Below, piece after piece: positions 44,530 to 55,208 of a DNA stretch of 64,000 nucleotides. The stretch is from Thozetella sp. PMI_491 (taxonomy: Eukaryota > Ascomycota > Sordariomycetes > Chaetosphaeriales > Chaetosphaeriaceae). A program made the position numbers and the translations under genes. A model generated the notes under the pieces. The model saw only the letters and a list, made by a program, of their open reading frames with translations, had not been told where the DNA came from and did no database searches. The stretch covers positions 763,645 to 827,644 of the forward strand of contig MU270036.1 of assembly GCA_021432635.1 (NCBI GenBank). Direction: 5' to 3'. How positions within the stretch are numbered: position 1 is the first letter of the stretch; each line of letters starts with the position of its first letter.

Positions 44530-45734
44530 ATGTCCTCTTCCCCAGAACACCGTGCGGGCAAAAGACCTCGTAAGTTGACGCGGCCTAGGGCGACCAATCA
44601 TGACTTTTAGGCATTCTATTCCTTGGATCCGAGGCAATCAAAGGGCTAGCCCCTGAGACATGTGCTCAAGGTCATTGATTTGTGTGCCCCTTTCTTGTTG
44701 CCCCGCCCCTTTGTACCGTAACCGGCGCGACGAACTCGCTGCCGCAAAGGTCAATGGCCGCCAATTTATCGATCCTCTCTGCTCTAGGCCACCGCCAATC
44801 AAATGGCCAAACTATGGGCGGTTGCACATCTTGCTATACCGTCTCCTTCACCCTCCACCCACACCGCCGAGACCTGGTTTCAGACTGCCTCTAACTCGAA
44901 CACAGGAACTCAGTCGCTCCCGCCCCCAACGCTACCGCAGCTGGTGGCCGAACAACATGTGCCAATCGCAGCCAACGACAAGCATACCAAGAGGCTTATC
45001 GTCGTGCTCTCCAATGCCAGCCTCGAGACCTATAAAGCCTCGCATGGCGGCGCCGGCCGCATGGGAGCCCAGCGAGACGACAAGTATTCGCTGCTCAACA
45101 GTGACGAGCACATCGGCATCATGCGTAAGATGAACAGGGACATCAGCGATGCTCGTCCGGACATCACGCATCAGGTGGGACAAACCGCTCGTTCCGGTCT
45201 GCATTCAACATGCCACCTGGCCCCTTTCGCTAACCGAATGTATTGTCGTGCCGTCAGTGCCTGCTGACCCTGCTCGACTCACCTGTCAACAAGGCTGGAA
45301 GGCTCCAGATCTACATCCAAACCGCCAAGGGCGTGCTAATTGAGGTGTCCCCTTCGGTTCGCATCCCCCGGACGTTCAAGCGTTTCGCCGGCTTGATGGT
45401 GCAGCTCCTGCATCGCCTGTCTATAAAGGGTACCAACTCGCAAGAGAAACTCCTCAGGGTGATCCCCAATCCCATCACAGATCACCTCCCCCCCAACTGC
45501 CGGAAGATCACGCTGAGCTTCGAGGCCCCAGTCGTGCACGTGCGTGAGTACATGGAATCTTTGGGGTCAGACGAGAGCATCTGTGTCTTTGTCGGTGCCA
45601 TGGCCAAAGGTGCGGACAACTTTGCCGACGAATATGTTGATGACAAGATCGCCATCAGCAACTTCAGCCTGTCGGCCAGCGTTGCCTGTAGCAAATTTTG
45701 CCACGGGGCTGAGGACGCCTGGGGCATCGTGTGA
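44530..45734 (+). CDS. EMG1: 18S rRNA pseudouridine N1-methyltransferase Emg1/Nep1
   Basis: Nep1 is a SPOUT-fold enzyme that methylates a pseudouridine in helix 31 of 18S rRNA and is needed for 40S assembly. Exons 44530-44569, 44906-45174 and 45258-45734 join in phase to 261 residues. The first join gives [20 protein letters not shown], a plausible variable N-terminus, and the acceptor at 44905 follows a CTAAC branch site. The core has [50 protein letters not shown] across the second join, [29 protein letters not shown] and [11 protein letters not shown]. The first intron (336 nt) is the longest in the window. The start context gccgccaccATG is ideal. Confidence 0.95.
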
Positions 45735-46439
45735 GGGAGAGCAAGAGGCGGTTAGAGAAGGAGACCCTCGCCGCCGCGTAGCGAGGCGGAACGGGGATGG
45801 CAAGATGGAAGATCTGTTGGCCTCTCTCATCAAGAGAAAGGTGCGGGGGCTCGTGGGCTGCCAGGACGCGATAACAACATCGCCGCTTTGGCCACGAACC
45901 TTCGGAACTTGGGTCGTCTGTGCTTTGCGCTGTCGCTGTTTTTACAACCAAAACGTGGGGCGTTCAACAACGGATCCAAGACGCTTTCGTCGTCTGCGTG
46001 GGCCACTTCAACTTGGCTTCACATCCCCTTGTATTCATCATTTCCTTTGCCTGCATTTCCCTGAATTGTGTCATTTCTGGCCTCTCTGCTCCATTGCCGT
46101 CCTACGGCCAAGGCTACCTACAGCTTCTTCCCCGGGGGCACCTACTACTACTAACCCGCAGCACTCTATCTGGGACATGGGAGCCTCCATAGACGGATCG
46201 TTCTGGCCTGCGGCGATACCAGGTCATTGTCTGGCCACTCGGTCACGGCGTGCTCGGCTGAATATAAGCATTGGCGAGAGGGTTGAGAAAAGATAGCATA
46301 TCCCAATAATATTGAGGTTCATTGGTGAATACATACATGCCCGAGGCTGCCTTGGGCAGTACTAGGTCTGAATCCGTGCCCCCACAGTTGCGAGAACCCG
46401 ACTTCCAGCCGGAATCCGACATGCCCTAGCAAGACTGAT

Positions 46440-46473
46440 ACAATTTTCCAGGAATGGGCTTTGGGAAAATTGT
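46440..46473. repeat. Perfect inverted repeat, 10-bp arms
   Basis: ACAATTTTCC and GGAAAATTGT are separated by 14 bases. It lies about 700 bases past the EMG1 stop. No target duplication or transposon end is visible around it. Confidence 0.8.
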
Positions 46474-47916
46474 TCGCGTAGATACCTTATCGAGAGATTT
46501 GGCTCCGTGAGGCGGGAATCACGAGAAGGTGTTACCCGAACCTAAGTCCGAGTCGCCCCCCCTCGGCGCAACAAAGTCGTAGAGACTGGCGGTCGAGGCA
46601 TCCGTGACTATTCCCTAATGACTTGGCGCCTTGCTACAGGACGTTGTTATAAAACTCTGCTACCAATCAGTCCCCAGGCCGTGATAAGCATTCTGTCTTT
46701 TGATGCTTCGGCTACTTCGTACTAGCCCGGCTAACGCAGGCTGTAAGAAGTGGTAAGGTGCGCAGTACATGTCAAGCAGCCCTGGTCTTCTCTTCAAATC
46801 CAGGGCTGTCAGAGACGAGCACGCTCTCGACGCCCTGTCTGGCCAACGGTCAGATGTCAGCATCACGTTAAAACTCGGCCGAGGGGGGAGGGAGTGATTC
46901 GGATCACTCTCTCGGGCTGCGGACCCACTCTAGGCCGCCAGAGCGGCCGTACAGCGTGGACAAGTGAATCAGCAACACGTGAGCAGCCTGCCCGTTCTCG
47001 CTCCCTACCAACTTTAGCGCTGAGCACCGTGCCGCTGCCTGCGGGACCCTGCTTTCTAGGCCCACCGTCTCCGTTTGCGGGAGTGTAGCATCGTGCCCTT
47101 TTCCCCTCCCAACATGCTCCCCGCTGCGGGACGGAGCGTTGCCCGTAGCTCGTCTTCCGCCTCGCTTCATACCTGCAGGTCCGAATGCCCCCCTTCATAA
47201 AGTTCCCCAGGGCTGACGGCGCCTTCCTGCCTTGGAACGCAAGGTGTCTCTAGGCCTCCCACGACACTATGCGCCAAGGTAGGCAAAGCAAGATAGAGCA
47301 CGAGGCAGCTTCCTTTACGAATACCTGACCCTAGCATTTTACCTATCGTACTGTACATACATTCCCGTAGTTGAATTGCGGGTAACGACTCGTCCCCCTC
47401 GCCTCTACCTCTACTTGACCGACCCTCGCTCTGCTCTGCTGCATCGGTTTCTCCTCCACTCCATACTGTACCCTACCTACCTTACCTAGCTTGTCCCAGG
47501 CGAGAAGGATTGTGCTGCAAGACTTATGTTCCCTCCCATCTACGGCCAGTCCACCTACTACAGTATGTGCTGTATTTGTAGCTTTGGCGATTACAACATG
47601 CCAACACCTCGGAGACGCTGGCAAGGGCGACCACACGTCGTGCCAAGGCGCTGCTGCTGGGAAAGTGGGCTCTTCTCTTCTGGGCCAAAGCTAGCTACCT
47701 GGTATGTACCCAGAGTCCCGACGCCCTGCGTAGTAGCAATTGGTAGTTGGTCGACAATCGCCGGCATGCCACAAACCCAAGTCGGGCGGCGGCGAAGACG
47801 ATTTACGCAGGGCCGGATGGCCACAGCATGGCCTGGGCTCAGGTAGTTGGGCAGCTACGGCATCACAGCCACCTGCACCTGCCTGCATGCATCCAGCAGT
47901 TACGAAGTAGTGCTGC

Positions 47917-47930
47917 CCCCCCCCCCCCCC
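47917..47930 (+). repeat. Run of 14 C
   Basis: Homopolymer in the spacer upstream of the VOC-like gene, followed by TTTAAAA. Confidence 0.8.
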
Positions 47931-48627
47931 TTTAAAAGGCGTCCCCATTGGCAGTCGATCGGTTCCATCGGACCCTCCCCTTGGCCACCTCAGACGGCAC
48001 CACAGGGGGCCAGTCGGCGGGCGACACATGCTTCACGGCCTTCGTCGGGCGCTCGATTCCCAAATGCCCCTGCCTCTTCAGCTTCCCTTAAGACAGCATG
48101 CATCGGCTGCTGTAGAAGTCGTAGATTGTGCACCTTTGCCTCACACCTCCCTAAACTCCCCCATCCCACCATCGTACTGCATCGTCCCTCGTCGCACTCT
48201 CTCCACACAGAGCCGACTTGTATAGTCCGGCTGCACACCACTTGCACACGGGCTCCACGCCAGTCGTTCAGAAGGGGGGAGGGGCAGCTGATAGAGCCTG
48301 TCACAAACCTACCACCTATCACAAAGCCCTAGCGCTATCCCATCACACGGCGGCCAGCCAATCGATCATCGCCCCACCGGTAGCCTAGAGCCTGAGCAGT
48401 TCTCCCCTGCCGCCACCTGCCGCCCTCAACACCACATTACTCGTTTCTGGAGGGTGTTCGCCCAGCTCCTGTCTTCCGCTCTGCCTCGCCCCCAGCCATT
48501 TCTCGGCATCTCTCCCGCCCGCCGAATCCCCCCCCTTTGGCCCTCGTCGCCAGGGTATATTGCACCTACCACCCTGCCCCCTTCTCTCATCCTCCTGTCG
48601 AACTCTAAGGCGCTCCCGCCCCTCCAG

Positions 48628-50274
48628 ATGCTTCCCTTTGTCGAAGTTTCTCACCTCCCTTCGGCGTCTTCCTTCTACGCAGCCATCTTGGACCCGCTAG
48701 GACTCCAGTTCTTGTTAGCCCACTCAGCATCGGACCCTATCCCATCCATCACCTACGGCTGCTTGCTCTCACGCACGCCGGTGCTCCAGCTGCGACAGGT
48801 CCCAGCTAGCGGTGGACGGCCCCTGAAGCGATCTCACCTCGTCCTCACCGCAACTTCTGCAGCCGCCGTGAGCGAGTTCAGCGCGGCCGGCCTGCGAGCC
48901 AATCCCGACTCACCAGCGCCGATCGGTGGGCCTCTCAGCCGGGCCCCTCGCCGCCCCTCGGCCCCTTCCTTGCTTCAGGCTTCTGAAGCTCCCTCCGCCG
49001 CCACCGCCGGGAACGTAAGTGGCGAGATTCGAGCCACCGTCACAGACCTTGACGGCAACACCATGGACGTCGTTTACCGCCCACCCCCGGGCTATCCTTC
49101 CCAGTACAACGGTTCAACAGTGCGCAAGACACAGTCCACAGATGATGAAGCGAACCGTATTTTGAGGTGGAACTACGACGTCGCGAGCTCTGCTTCCTCT
49201 GTATCTTCCCCGCTCTCGGAGCCGCCTCATGCTGCTTATGCGGGCTCACACATCAGTTCCTACGCCGGCCCCCTTACGGTAGCTAAGCACTCTCCCAGCC
49301 GTTACGGCGACGACGAGCCCTACCTCGTTCGCCGCGTCACCACTACCACCACCACCACCACAGCCGCCCCCTCCGCCTACGAGGCCTCGTCATCGCCCCG
49401 CCAAAATTCGCGCGGGTTGAGCGCCGGCGCGGTTGTAGGCACACTCCTCGGCGTAGCCGCTGGGGCGGCCGCAGGTGCGGCTCTTACACTTACCGCTATG
49501 CGAAGTGACCGGGCGCGGGCGCCGAACCAGGAGTTCGATGCACCGCCATTCACACGCCGTGCCACTTTCCCCGAGCCGTATCCTGACCGCAAAGGCCGGT
49601 TCGTCGAGGTGGAACGCACAGTCGAGAAGGTTCGCTACCCGGAGGCCTATCCCGTCTTGGTGGACCACCGGGGCCCGCCTCCGGAGTACATAGCTCGATA
49701 CCGCTCTTCCGGCTCGTCCAAAAGCAAAGGGTTGGACGACATGGCTTTGGACGACTCGCGTAGTCGGCATTCGGAGAAGTCTCGTCACAGTTCCACACGC
49801 ACCCGCAGCGAGGCGGCCACGGGTCGGAAGCCGCTCTTACTCGGAGAAGCGGACCACCGAAGCCAGATTAGCTCGTCCAAGACGTCTACATCCAGGCACC
49901 CGCCCATCGTCCAGCGCAGCTACACATACGACAGTCCTGGAGACAAGGAGAGCTATGTCTCGGCCCGAAGTCATCGGTCAGCCAGCACGATCCGACCTCT
50001 GGCTGCGCCGGTCTCAACTCACACGGTAACGAGGTCCAAGGCCGGCAGCCGGGCGACCGCTCGCGTCATCGAGTTGGGAGCAGACTCTTCCTCCCAGGTG
50101 TACCGGAGCCTCTCGCACGCTGGCAGCCACATCTCAGCCCGGCGGGTACCCTTACCACCCAGCGGAGTGGGCAGCAGCCACGCAGATTGGGATGACGACG
50201 CCGATAGCGTTGCGCCGAGCGACAGCATTAGCTGCGTGGGCAGTCGCCGTAGTGGCCGCTCCTATCGTCATTGA
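48628..50274 (+). CDS. VOC-like N-terminus with glycine-rich helix and Ser-rich tail
   Basis: The function is not known. A single exon encodes 548 residues. The N-terminus (FVEVSHLPSASSFYAAILDPLGLQFL, then YGCLLSRTPVLQLRQ and HLVLTATSAAAVSEF) resembles one glyoxalase/dioxygenase (VOC) module. The usual metal ligands cannot all be seen, so activity is doubtful. Residues about 264-288 form a small-residue helix (AGAVVGTLLGVAAGAAAGAA) that could be a membrane span or glycine zipper. It is followed by a positively charged tail rich in Ser and Arg, with RKGRFVEVERTVEKVRYPEAYP as its most conserved-looking part. The 58 codons open upstream lack an ATG, so 48628 (cctccagATGc) is the start. A conserved filamentous-fungal protein is the best description. 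Confidence 0.7.
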   Translation: MLPFVEVSHLPSASSFYAAILDPLGLQFLLAHSASDPIPSITYGCLLSRTPVLQLRQVPASGGRPLKRSHLVLTATSAAAVSEFSAAGLRANPDSPAPIGGPLSRAPRRPSAPSLLQASEAPSAATAGNVSGEIRATVTDLDGNTMDVVYRPPPGYPSQYNGSTVRKTQSTDDEANRILRWNYDVASSASSVSSPLSEPPHAAYAGSHISSYAGPLTVAKHSPSRYGDDEPYLVRRVTTTTTTTTAAPSAYEASSSPRQNSRGLSAGAVVGTLLGVAAGAAAGAALTLTAMRSDRARAPNQEFDAPPFTRRATFPEPYPDRKGRFVEVERTVEKVRYPEAYPVLVDHRGPPPEYIARYRSSGSSKSKGLDDMALDDSRSRHSEKSRHSSTRTRSEAATGRKPLLLGEADHRSQISSSKTSTSRHPPIVQRSYTYDSPGDKESYVSARSHRSASTIRPLAAPVSTHTVTRSKAGSRATARVIELGADSSSQVYRSLSHAGSHISARRVPLPPSGVGSSHADWDDDADSVAPSDSISCVGSRRSGRSYRH

Positions 50275-51333
50275 GCCACCCGTCGAGCTTAGATTCTTTC
50301 TGCCCCCCGCCCCGGTTTAGCGACTCTATCCTACGCTCAAGCGTGGCTGTGGACGCTGCCCGTCCCAGGAACTGGGTAGGGACGGCGGCATATCAACATA
50401 TCACTCCTTAAAGCTAGAGCGAGCAGAGCTAGACTATCAACAAGACAGGCCAATCGGCAACCTTAGTCGAGGAAAGCCACATAACAATCTCCATCATGCA
50501 TGCAACATTACCCGGGGCAAAGCCTAGCTGACTCTGTCCCCGGGGGGGGGAGCTTGGACGTGTTTCATCCTCTCCTTTGTTATCAAATGCATGCCGCGAC
50601 GGAACACTGGGGGGAAATTGGAACTCGGGATAGGTGCTGTGCATGGATACAGGCTCTAGGGGTTGTAATCTATATGTACCTCCGGTAGTGTGGCGTGGGC
50701 AGTGGGCAGGCTCGCCGCTATGAGGATCAATCAAAGTATGTATGGACGGGGACTGGGAGGGGGGGATATATGTATTTAGGCATGGTCGATGCACCACTCG
50801 CCCTTCGTTAGCCCTTCGTTATACACCCTAGGGCACTAGCTTGGGCTAAGGAGCCACATCCGGTAGGCCTGGAAAAACTAGCTAGGTCTACGAAGTAGTT
50901 AAGAGTATGCCCCTCGCGAGGCAATGCACAGGTACACTCACTTCAACAAATGTTCCGTGGCGTGAAAGCCGCTTTGGGGTAAGGGAAGCGCAGCGGCCTT
51001 GACTTTCTCCTGCCCGTTCCCGGCTAGTGACGGCCGCTTGAACCTTTGATGGCCTAGGTTAAGTACAGTACATAAAATCATTTTCGAAGTATTCCGAGCT
51101 ATGCGAGCCCGAGTGGGACTGGCTCCGATGGTCGGAATCCAGGCTTCAGGGTTTGAGTCACCCACCCAATCATAACACTTAAAATGACTCTCGAGCACGG
51201 AGTAGGCATAAACAGTGACTTCGATCTCTGCTGAGACCCTTAAACGCCATCTCCTCCCACGACATACCCCTTTGATCCAGTAATCCAAGTGGCCAGCACC
51301 GTCGGATTCCGCACGCGTAGGACAGAGTCTAGC
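50275..51333. other. Intergenic VOC-like gene to STR2
   Basis: About 1.06 kb with an 11-bp tandem duplication (GCCCTTCGTTA twice, 50800-50821) and a run of 9 G near 50542. No gene is seen. Confidence 0.55.
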
Positions 51334-53406
51334 ATGGCACAGTTCGACCTTGGCGAGTCCATTCCGCCGCATACCGCCCACGTAGGTCGTAGTTCTGCTT
51401 CTTCCCCCAGTATCTCCCCGCTAGCTACCATGGCGGGGTGTCTTCGTTGCTTTTTTTTTCTTCCTATCTCCTTTCCTCGAACCCTCCTCGCCCTTGTCCC
51501 CCTACACGCTGCGGTTGCTACCCCCCACACCTGCCGTCCGGCCCCCCTGAAGGTTCTTCGTCTTCCTTTCAGTCCTGCCCGGCGTGCGGTCTCGATCTTT
51601 GGAACTAACTCGTATCTCCTTTGCCGCTGTGCTTAGGCTGTGAGCGTGTCCCTGCCAACATGGCGCTCTAATGTTGGCTACGAAGAGGGTGAGGAGTGGG
51701 TTATTAGTCGCATGACGACGGGGTACCCCAGATTCTTCATCCACAAAAGCATCCAGGCCTTTGCAGACGACCTCGTCGCCCAGTTTGCGGCACCCGGCCA
51801 GAAGGCGTTGTTACTTCCGACCAAGCAGGTCGCCGATCGATGCTTGGCCTTCATTCGGTCTCGGGTATCCACCGACGTCGCCGAGAAGCTAGATGTCGTT
51901 CATCTTGTCCTAGACAAGGCAAACCCTTCGTCCGCGCCCCTCTCGTCCCTCTCTCCGGCTATTTCGGCCGTATTCTGCCCCCCTGAGGCCTTCCCCCGGG
52001 CCAAAGATTATTGGCAGCACACAGGGGACGGGATATCGAGCCGCAGGGCCGAATTCTGCCATGGCTTGCTCAAAGAGGGCCTACTGCACATGGACGTCAG
52101 GCCACAGAGCCCTCCCTCTGGCGCGGACGATCCAAAACCATGCAGAGGCCCTCGGCGTTACCAGCGCCCCATGTCACTTGATGCTACCCAGCAGGCCCCG
52201 AGGAACAATGGCACTCCACCAATCTCCGAGGCCGGGCCAGATGCCTTAGAGTCATCTCGGTTTCTCGAAGAGAGGTTTGGTAGGAACCTTGACATTTCGC
52301 TCGCCTCGGCAGCCAAGTCCGCAATCAGGCGAAGAATTGCCGGGGCGCTCACTAGCGAGCTTGACCTTACGGCTGATCCCTTGCCAGCCATGGGAGCGAG
52401 CTCACGCGGTGTCGGAGATCTGCGAGAAGACGATGTGTACCTCTATCCTTGTGGCATGAATGCCATCTTCAACGTGCACCGCGGTCTGCTTAATACCCGC
52501 GGCAACATGAAGAGCATCTGCTATGGTTTCCCGTACGTCGACACCCTCAAAACTCTCGAGAAGTTTGGTCCAGGCTGTGCCTTTTATGGCAGAGCTTCGG
52601 AAGAAGAGCTAGGCGAGCTAGAAACCCGTCTAGAAGGCGGCGAGCGGTTTCTGGCTTTGTTCTGCGAGTTTCCAGGCAACCCACTCCTAACTTGCCCCAA
52701 CTTGGTCCGCATTCGCCGGCTGGCTGACAAGTATGACTTTGCGGTCGTCGTGGACGAGACAGTCGGCACTTTTGCCAATGTCAATGTTCTACAGTTCTCA
52801 GACATCGTCGTAAGCAGCCTCACCAAGATCTTTTCGGGGGACTGCAATGTCATGGGCGGGAGTGCCATCATCAACCCCAACAGTCGATACTACGCTGCCC
52901 TCAAGACCGTCTTCAAGCGTGACTTCGAGGACACTTATTGGCCAGAGGATGCAATCTTCATGGAAAGGAACAGCCGCGACTTTGCTTCTCGAGTAGACAG
53001 GATCAATGCAAATGCGGAAGCCATTTGTAATGTGCTCGCCTCACACTCGTTGGTTAAGAAGGTCTACTACCCAACACTCCAAGAGTCGCGTCCCAACTAC
53101 GATGCATGCAGGTTACCCAAGGGGGGTTATGGCGGTCTCCTATCGGTCACCTTTCACGCCAAACCGTATGCCGTTGCCTTTTACGATGCCATAGAGACGG
53201 CGAAGGGGCCGAGTCTAGGTACCAACTTCACTCTAACTTCCCCGTTCGTCCTCCTCGCACACTACCAAGAACTTGATTGGGTCGCTAGCCTGGGTATCGA
53301 TCCCGACCTCATACGCATTAGTGTCGGCCTAGAGGAGACGGAACGTGCCATCTCCATTTTCCGGGAGGCACTCCGGGCTGCCGAAGGAGTCGTGCTGGAT
53401 GGGTGA
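51334..53406 (+). CDS. STR2: Cystathionine gamma-synthase
   Basis: This PLP enzyme joins cysteine and an activated homoserine to cystathionine, the first step of transsulfuration toward methionine. Exons 51334-51381 and 51637-53406 join in phase (255-nt intron) to 605 residues. The join makes the expected fungal N-terminus [31 protein letters not shown]. The PLP fold follows, with YLYPCGMNAIFNVHR, YGFPYVDTLKTLEKFG, CEFPGNPLLTCPNL, VVDETVGTF and the Schiff-base lysine near 413 in SSLTKIFSGDCNVMGGS. SVGLEETERAI near the end is the usual C-terminal motif. The extended N-terminal third is typical of fungal Str2 rather than bacterial MetB. It is convergent with the SPX-RING gene (272 bases apart). 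Confidence 0.92.
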
Positions 53407-53678
53407 AGCCAGGCGGCCCCTGCCATGGCCCATTCCCGGGGAGTACGGAAGGGCGGTGAACTAGCTGGAAGGAGGGCAGGCAGATAGGCATATTCATGTC
53501 TATTAGCAGAGAATCCAGTGTAGATATCTATGGCATGCCGGTGACAAAGAGGGTGCCCAACCAAGGGCTCCCGAGGCAGCTGCCAGATAGGGCTGTCGGA
53601 GGCAGCTCGAGCGAAAGGAAGAGCAAAATTAAATAAAGCGTTGCAGTACGAGCGCCTATGGCCGCTTCGTGCTAGATC

Positions 53679-55208
53679 CTACATGACTGCACACCGGTGA
53701 TATTCATAGCTAGGTCCAAACAGCTCCTTCCCCCTCTCGATGTCGTTGCTAATCTGCTTCTCGTTGACCTCTTTGGGGAACCAGCGTTTCATAAATGCTT
53801 CAAGTTTGGGATCCAGATTATCGCAGTCAGCAGCTACAATGGTGTCAGCTCTACAAAGTGGACACTGAGTCTTGCTTTGAGACTGCATTTTGACGATACA
53901 GCGGATGCAGAATAGGTGGAGACATCGGAGTCGCACCGGCACCCAGCATATGCCAAAACAGACCGGACACAAGTAATCCTCCATCTGGGGCACTAGAGAG
54001 ACGACGTCTCGTGACAGCTGCGCACATAAAGCTTTGGCTACACTCTCCACCATGAAGCTGTCGGAGCGGAGCACGACAGGGAGAGCATGCTTCACGCTCA
54101 AGCTCGTCTTTTTGTCGAATTCTAGAACCTCTGGTAAGCGGTGCCGCCACACGCCTGGCTTGGAGCTAGAGGAGGGGGAGGCAGACTCTTGATTATCTTG
54201 GTTAATGCCCTTTGGTTGAGTTCTTGGAACCGAAGGCTCTGCAGTACCTTTGCGTTCAGGGCTAGGAACCGAGCATAGGCATTCGTGCTCGAGGCCAGTT
54301 TGAAACGACCGTGCAGTTCCCTCTTCTGGACCTCGGCCTGGAACCACACTAACTGCCTATGAGCCCTCGTGCTATCCCGTGATCCATGGGAGTCCTCGTG
54401 CGTGGAAAAGAAGACCTGAGCGCTGAGGTAGAGCTCAAATATCTCGCGCCAGCGATACAGGTCACTCCTGGAAAATCTCGTGGGCTGGGCGACCTCGGCG
54501 ACCTCCTTACCTAGGCTGGCTATGTCGGCGTTCATGGAACGCTGCTCCTCGTGCTGAAGCTGGTCGAGCTTGCTGACATCCGTCTGGACCATATCAAAGA
54601 AGGTTCGGTCGGCGGCAAGGGGGACCTCAATCCACCCAAGTAAATCAGCACTCTCAGCCCTTGAAACGTCCAGATTTCTGGCAGACAATTAGCTGAGCCA
54701 CTCTATGTGCCAGCCAAGGATGCCTTGGACCAGCTTTGAACGAGACTCCCCCGAGCGCGAGAAGGGGGCGAGGCAAGGGAAGGCCATGCGACGCTAAAGA
54801 AGGCGGCGAATGCAATAAAGAGAGGCGCGGGGCTCACGGTGGGTAAGGACCTTCTCGTTGATCCCATTGGGTCTTGATATGAGGAGCCGTCCCAGTCGGT
54901 ATGGTTTCTGGGCCCAGGGATCTGGCGGGCGCTCCGGCACTGGACGCATGGCTCTCACCCCGAGCACGAACAGTCAGGCGTGGCCGTAGCAGCGGACGAC
55001 CAGTGCCTGCAGAGTCTAGACGGTACTCTGCCTCATGACTCTCGAGCAGATGGCGAAGTGTAGCAGGGTCATACCCCCGGCCGGCAAGCTCTTGACGGAC
55101 CTTGGCCAAGATCTTTTTGAGCTTCCCATAGGGAACTGCCGAATCCACCCAGTAGCTTGGATAGGCGTCGTGCTGCAGTGCCTCCTCAAATTGATGGCCA
55201 AACTTCAT
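53679..55208 (-). CDS. SPX-RING E3 ubiquitin ligase
   Basis: SPX domains bind inositol pyrophosphates and report phosphate status, and the RING recruits an E2. Exons 55208-54838, 54677-54187 and 54130-53679 join in phase to 437 residues. The N-terminus MKFGHQFEEALQHDAYPSYW and VPYGKLKKILAKV is a clear SPX start, and the SPX continues to LRFQELNQRALTKIIKKV with its Lys cluster. The RING at about 342-381 reads CPVCFGICWVPVRLRCLHLFC...CPLC (C3HC4). The second intron is 56 nt with an atypical GTCTGC donor, chosen because it alone keeps phase and gives KIIKKVLEFDKKTS. The protein ends in CAVM, a CaaX-like box that could be prenylated. The domain order matches the fungal RING-14 type. Confidence 0.85.

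Larger units (their letters stand above)
45735..48627. other. 2.9 kb tandem intergenic region
   Basis: Contains a perfect inverted repeat at 46440-46473, a run of 14 C at 47917-47930 and TACCTACCT-type motifs near 47470-47490. The last 200 bases are CT-rich and lead into the next gene. No gene or RNA is recognised. Confidence 0.45.

Noticed and set aside
46300-46700. Degenerate transposon around the inverted repeat
   Set aside because: No terminal repeats at transposon scale, no target duplication and no transposase-like frame were found.
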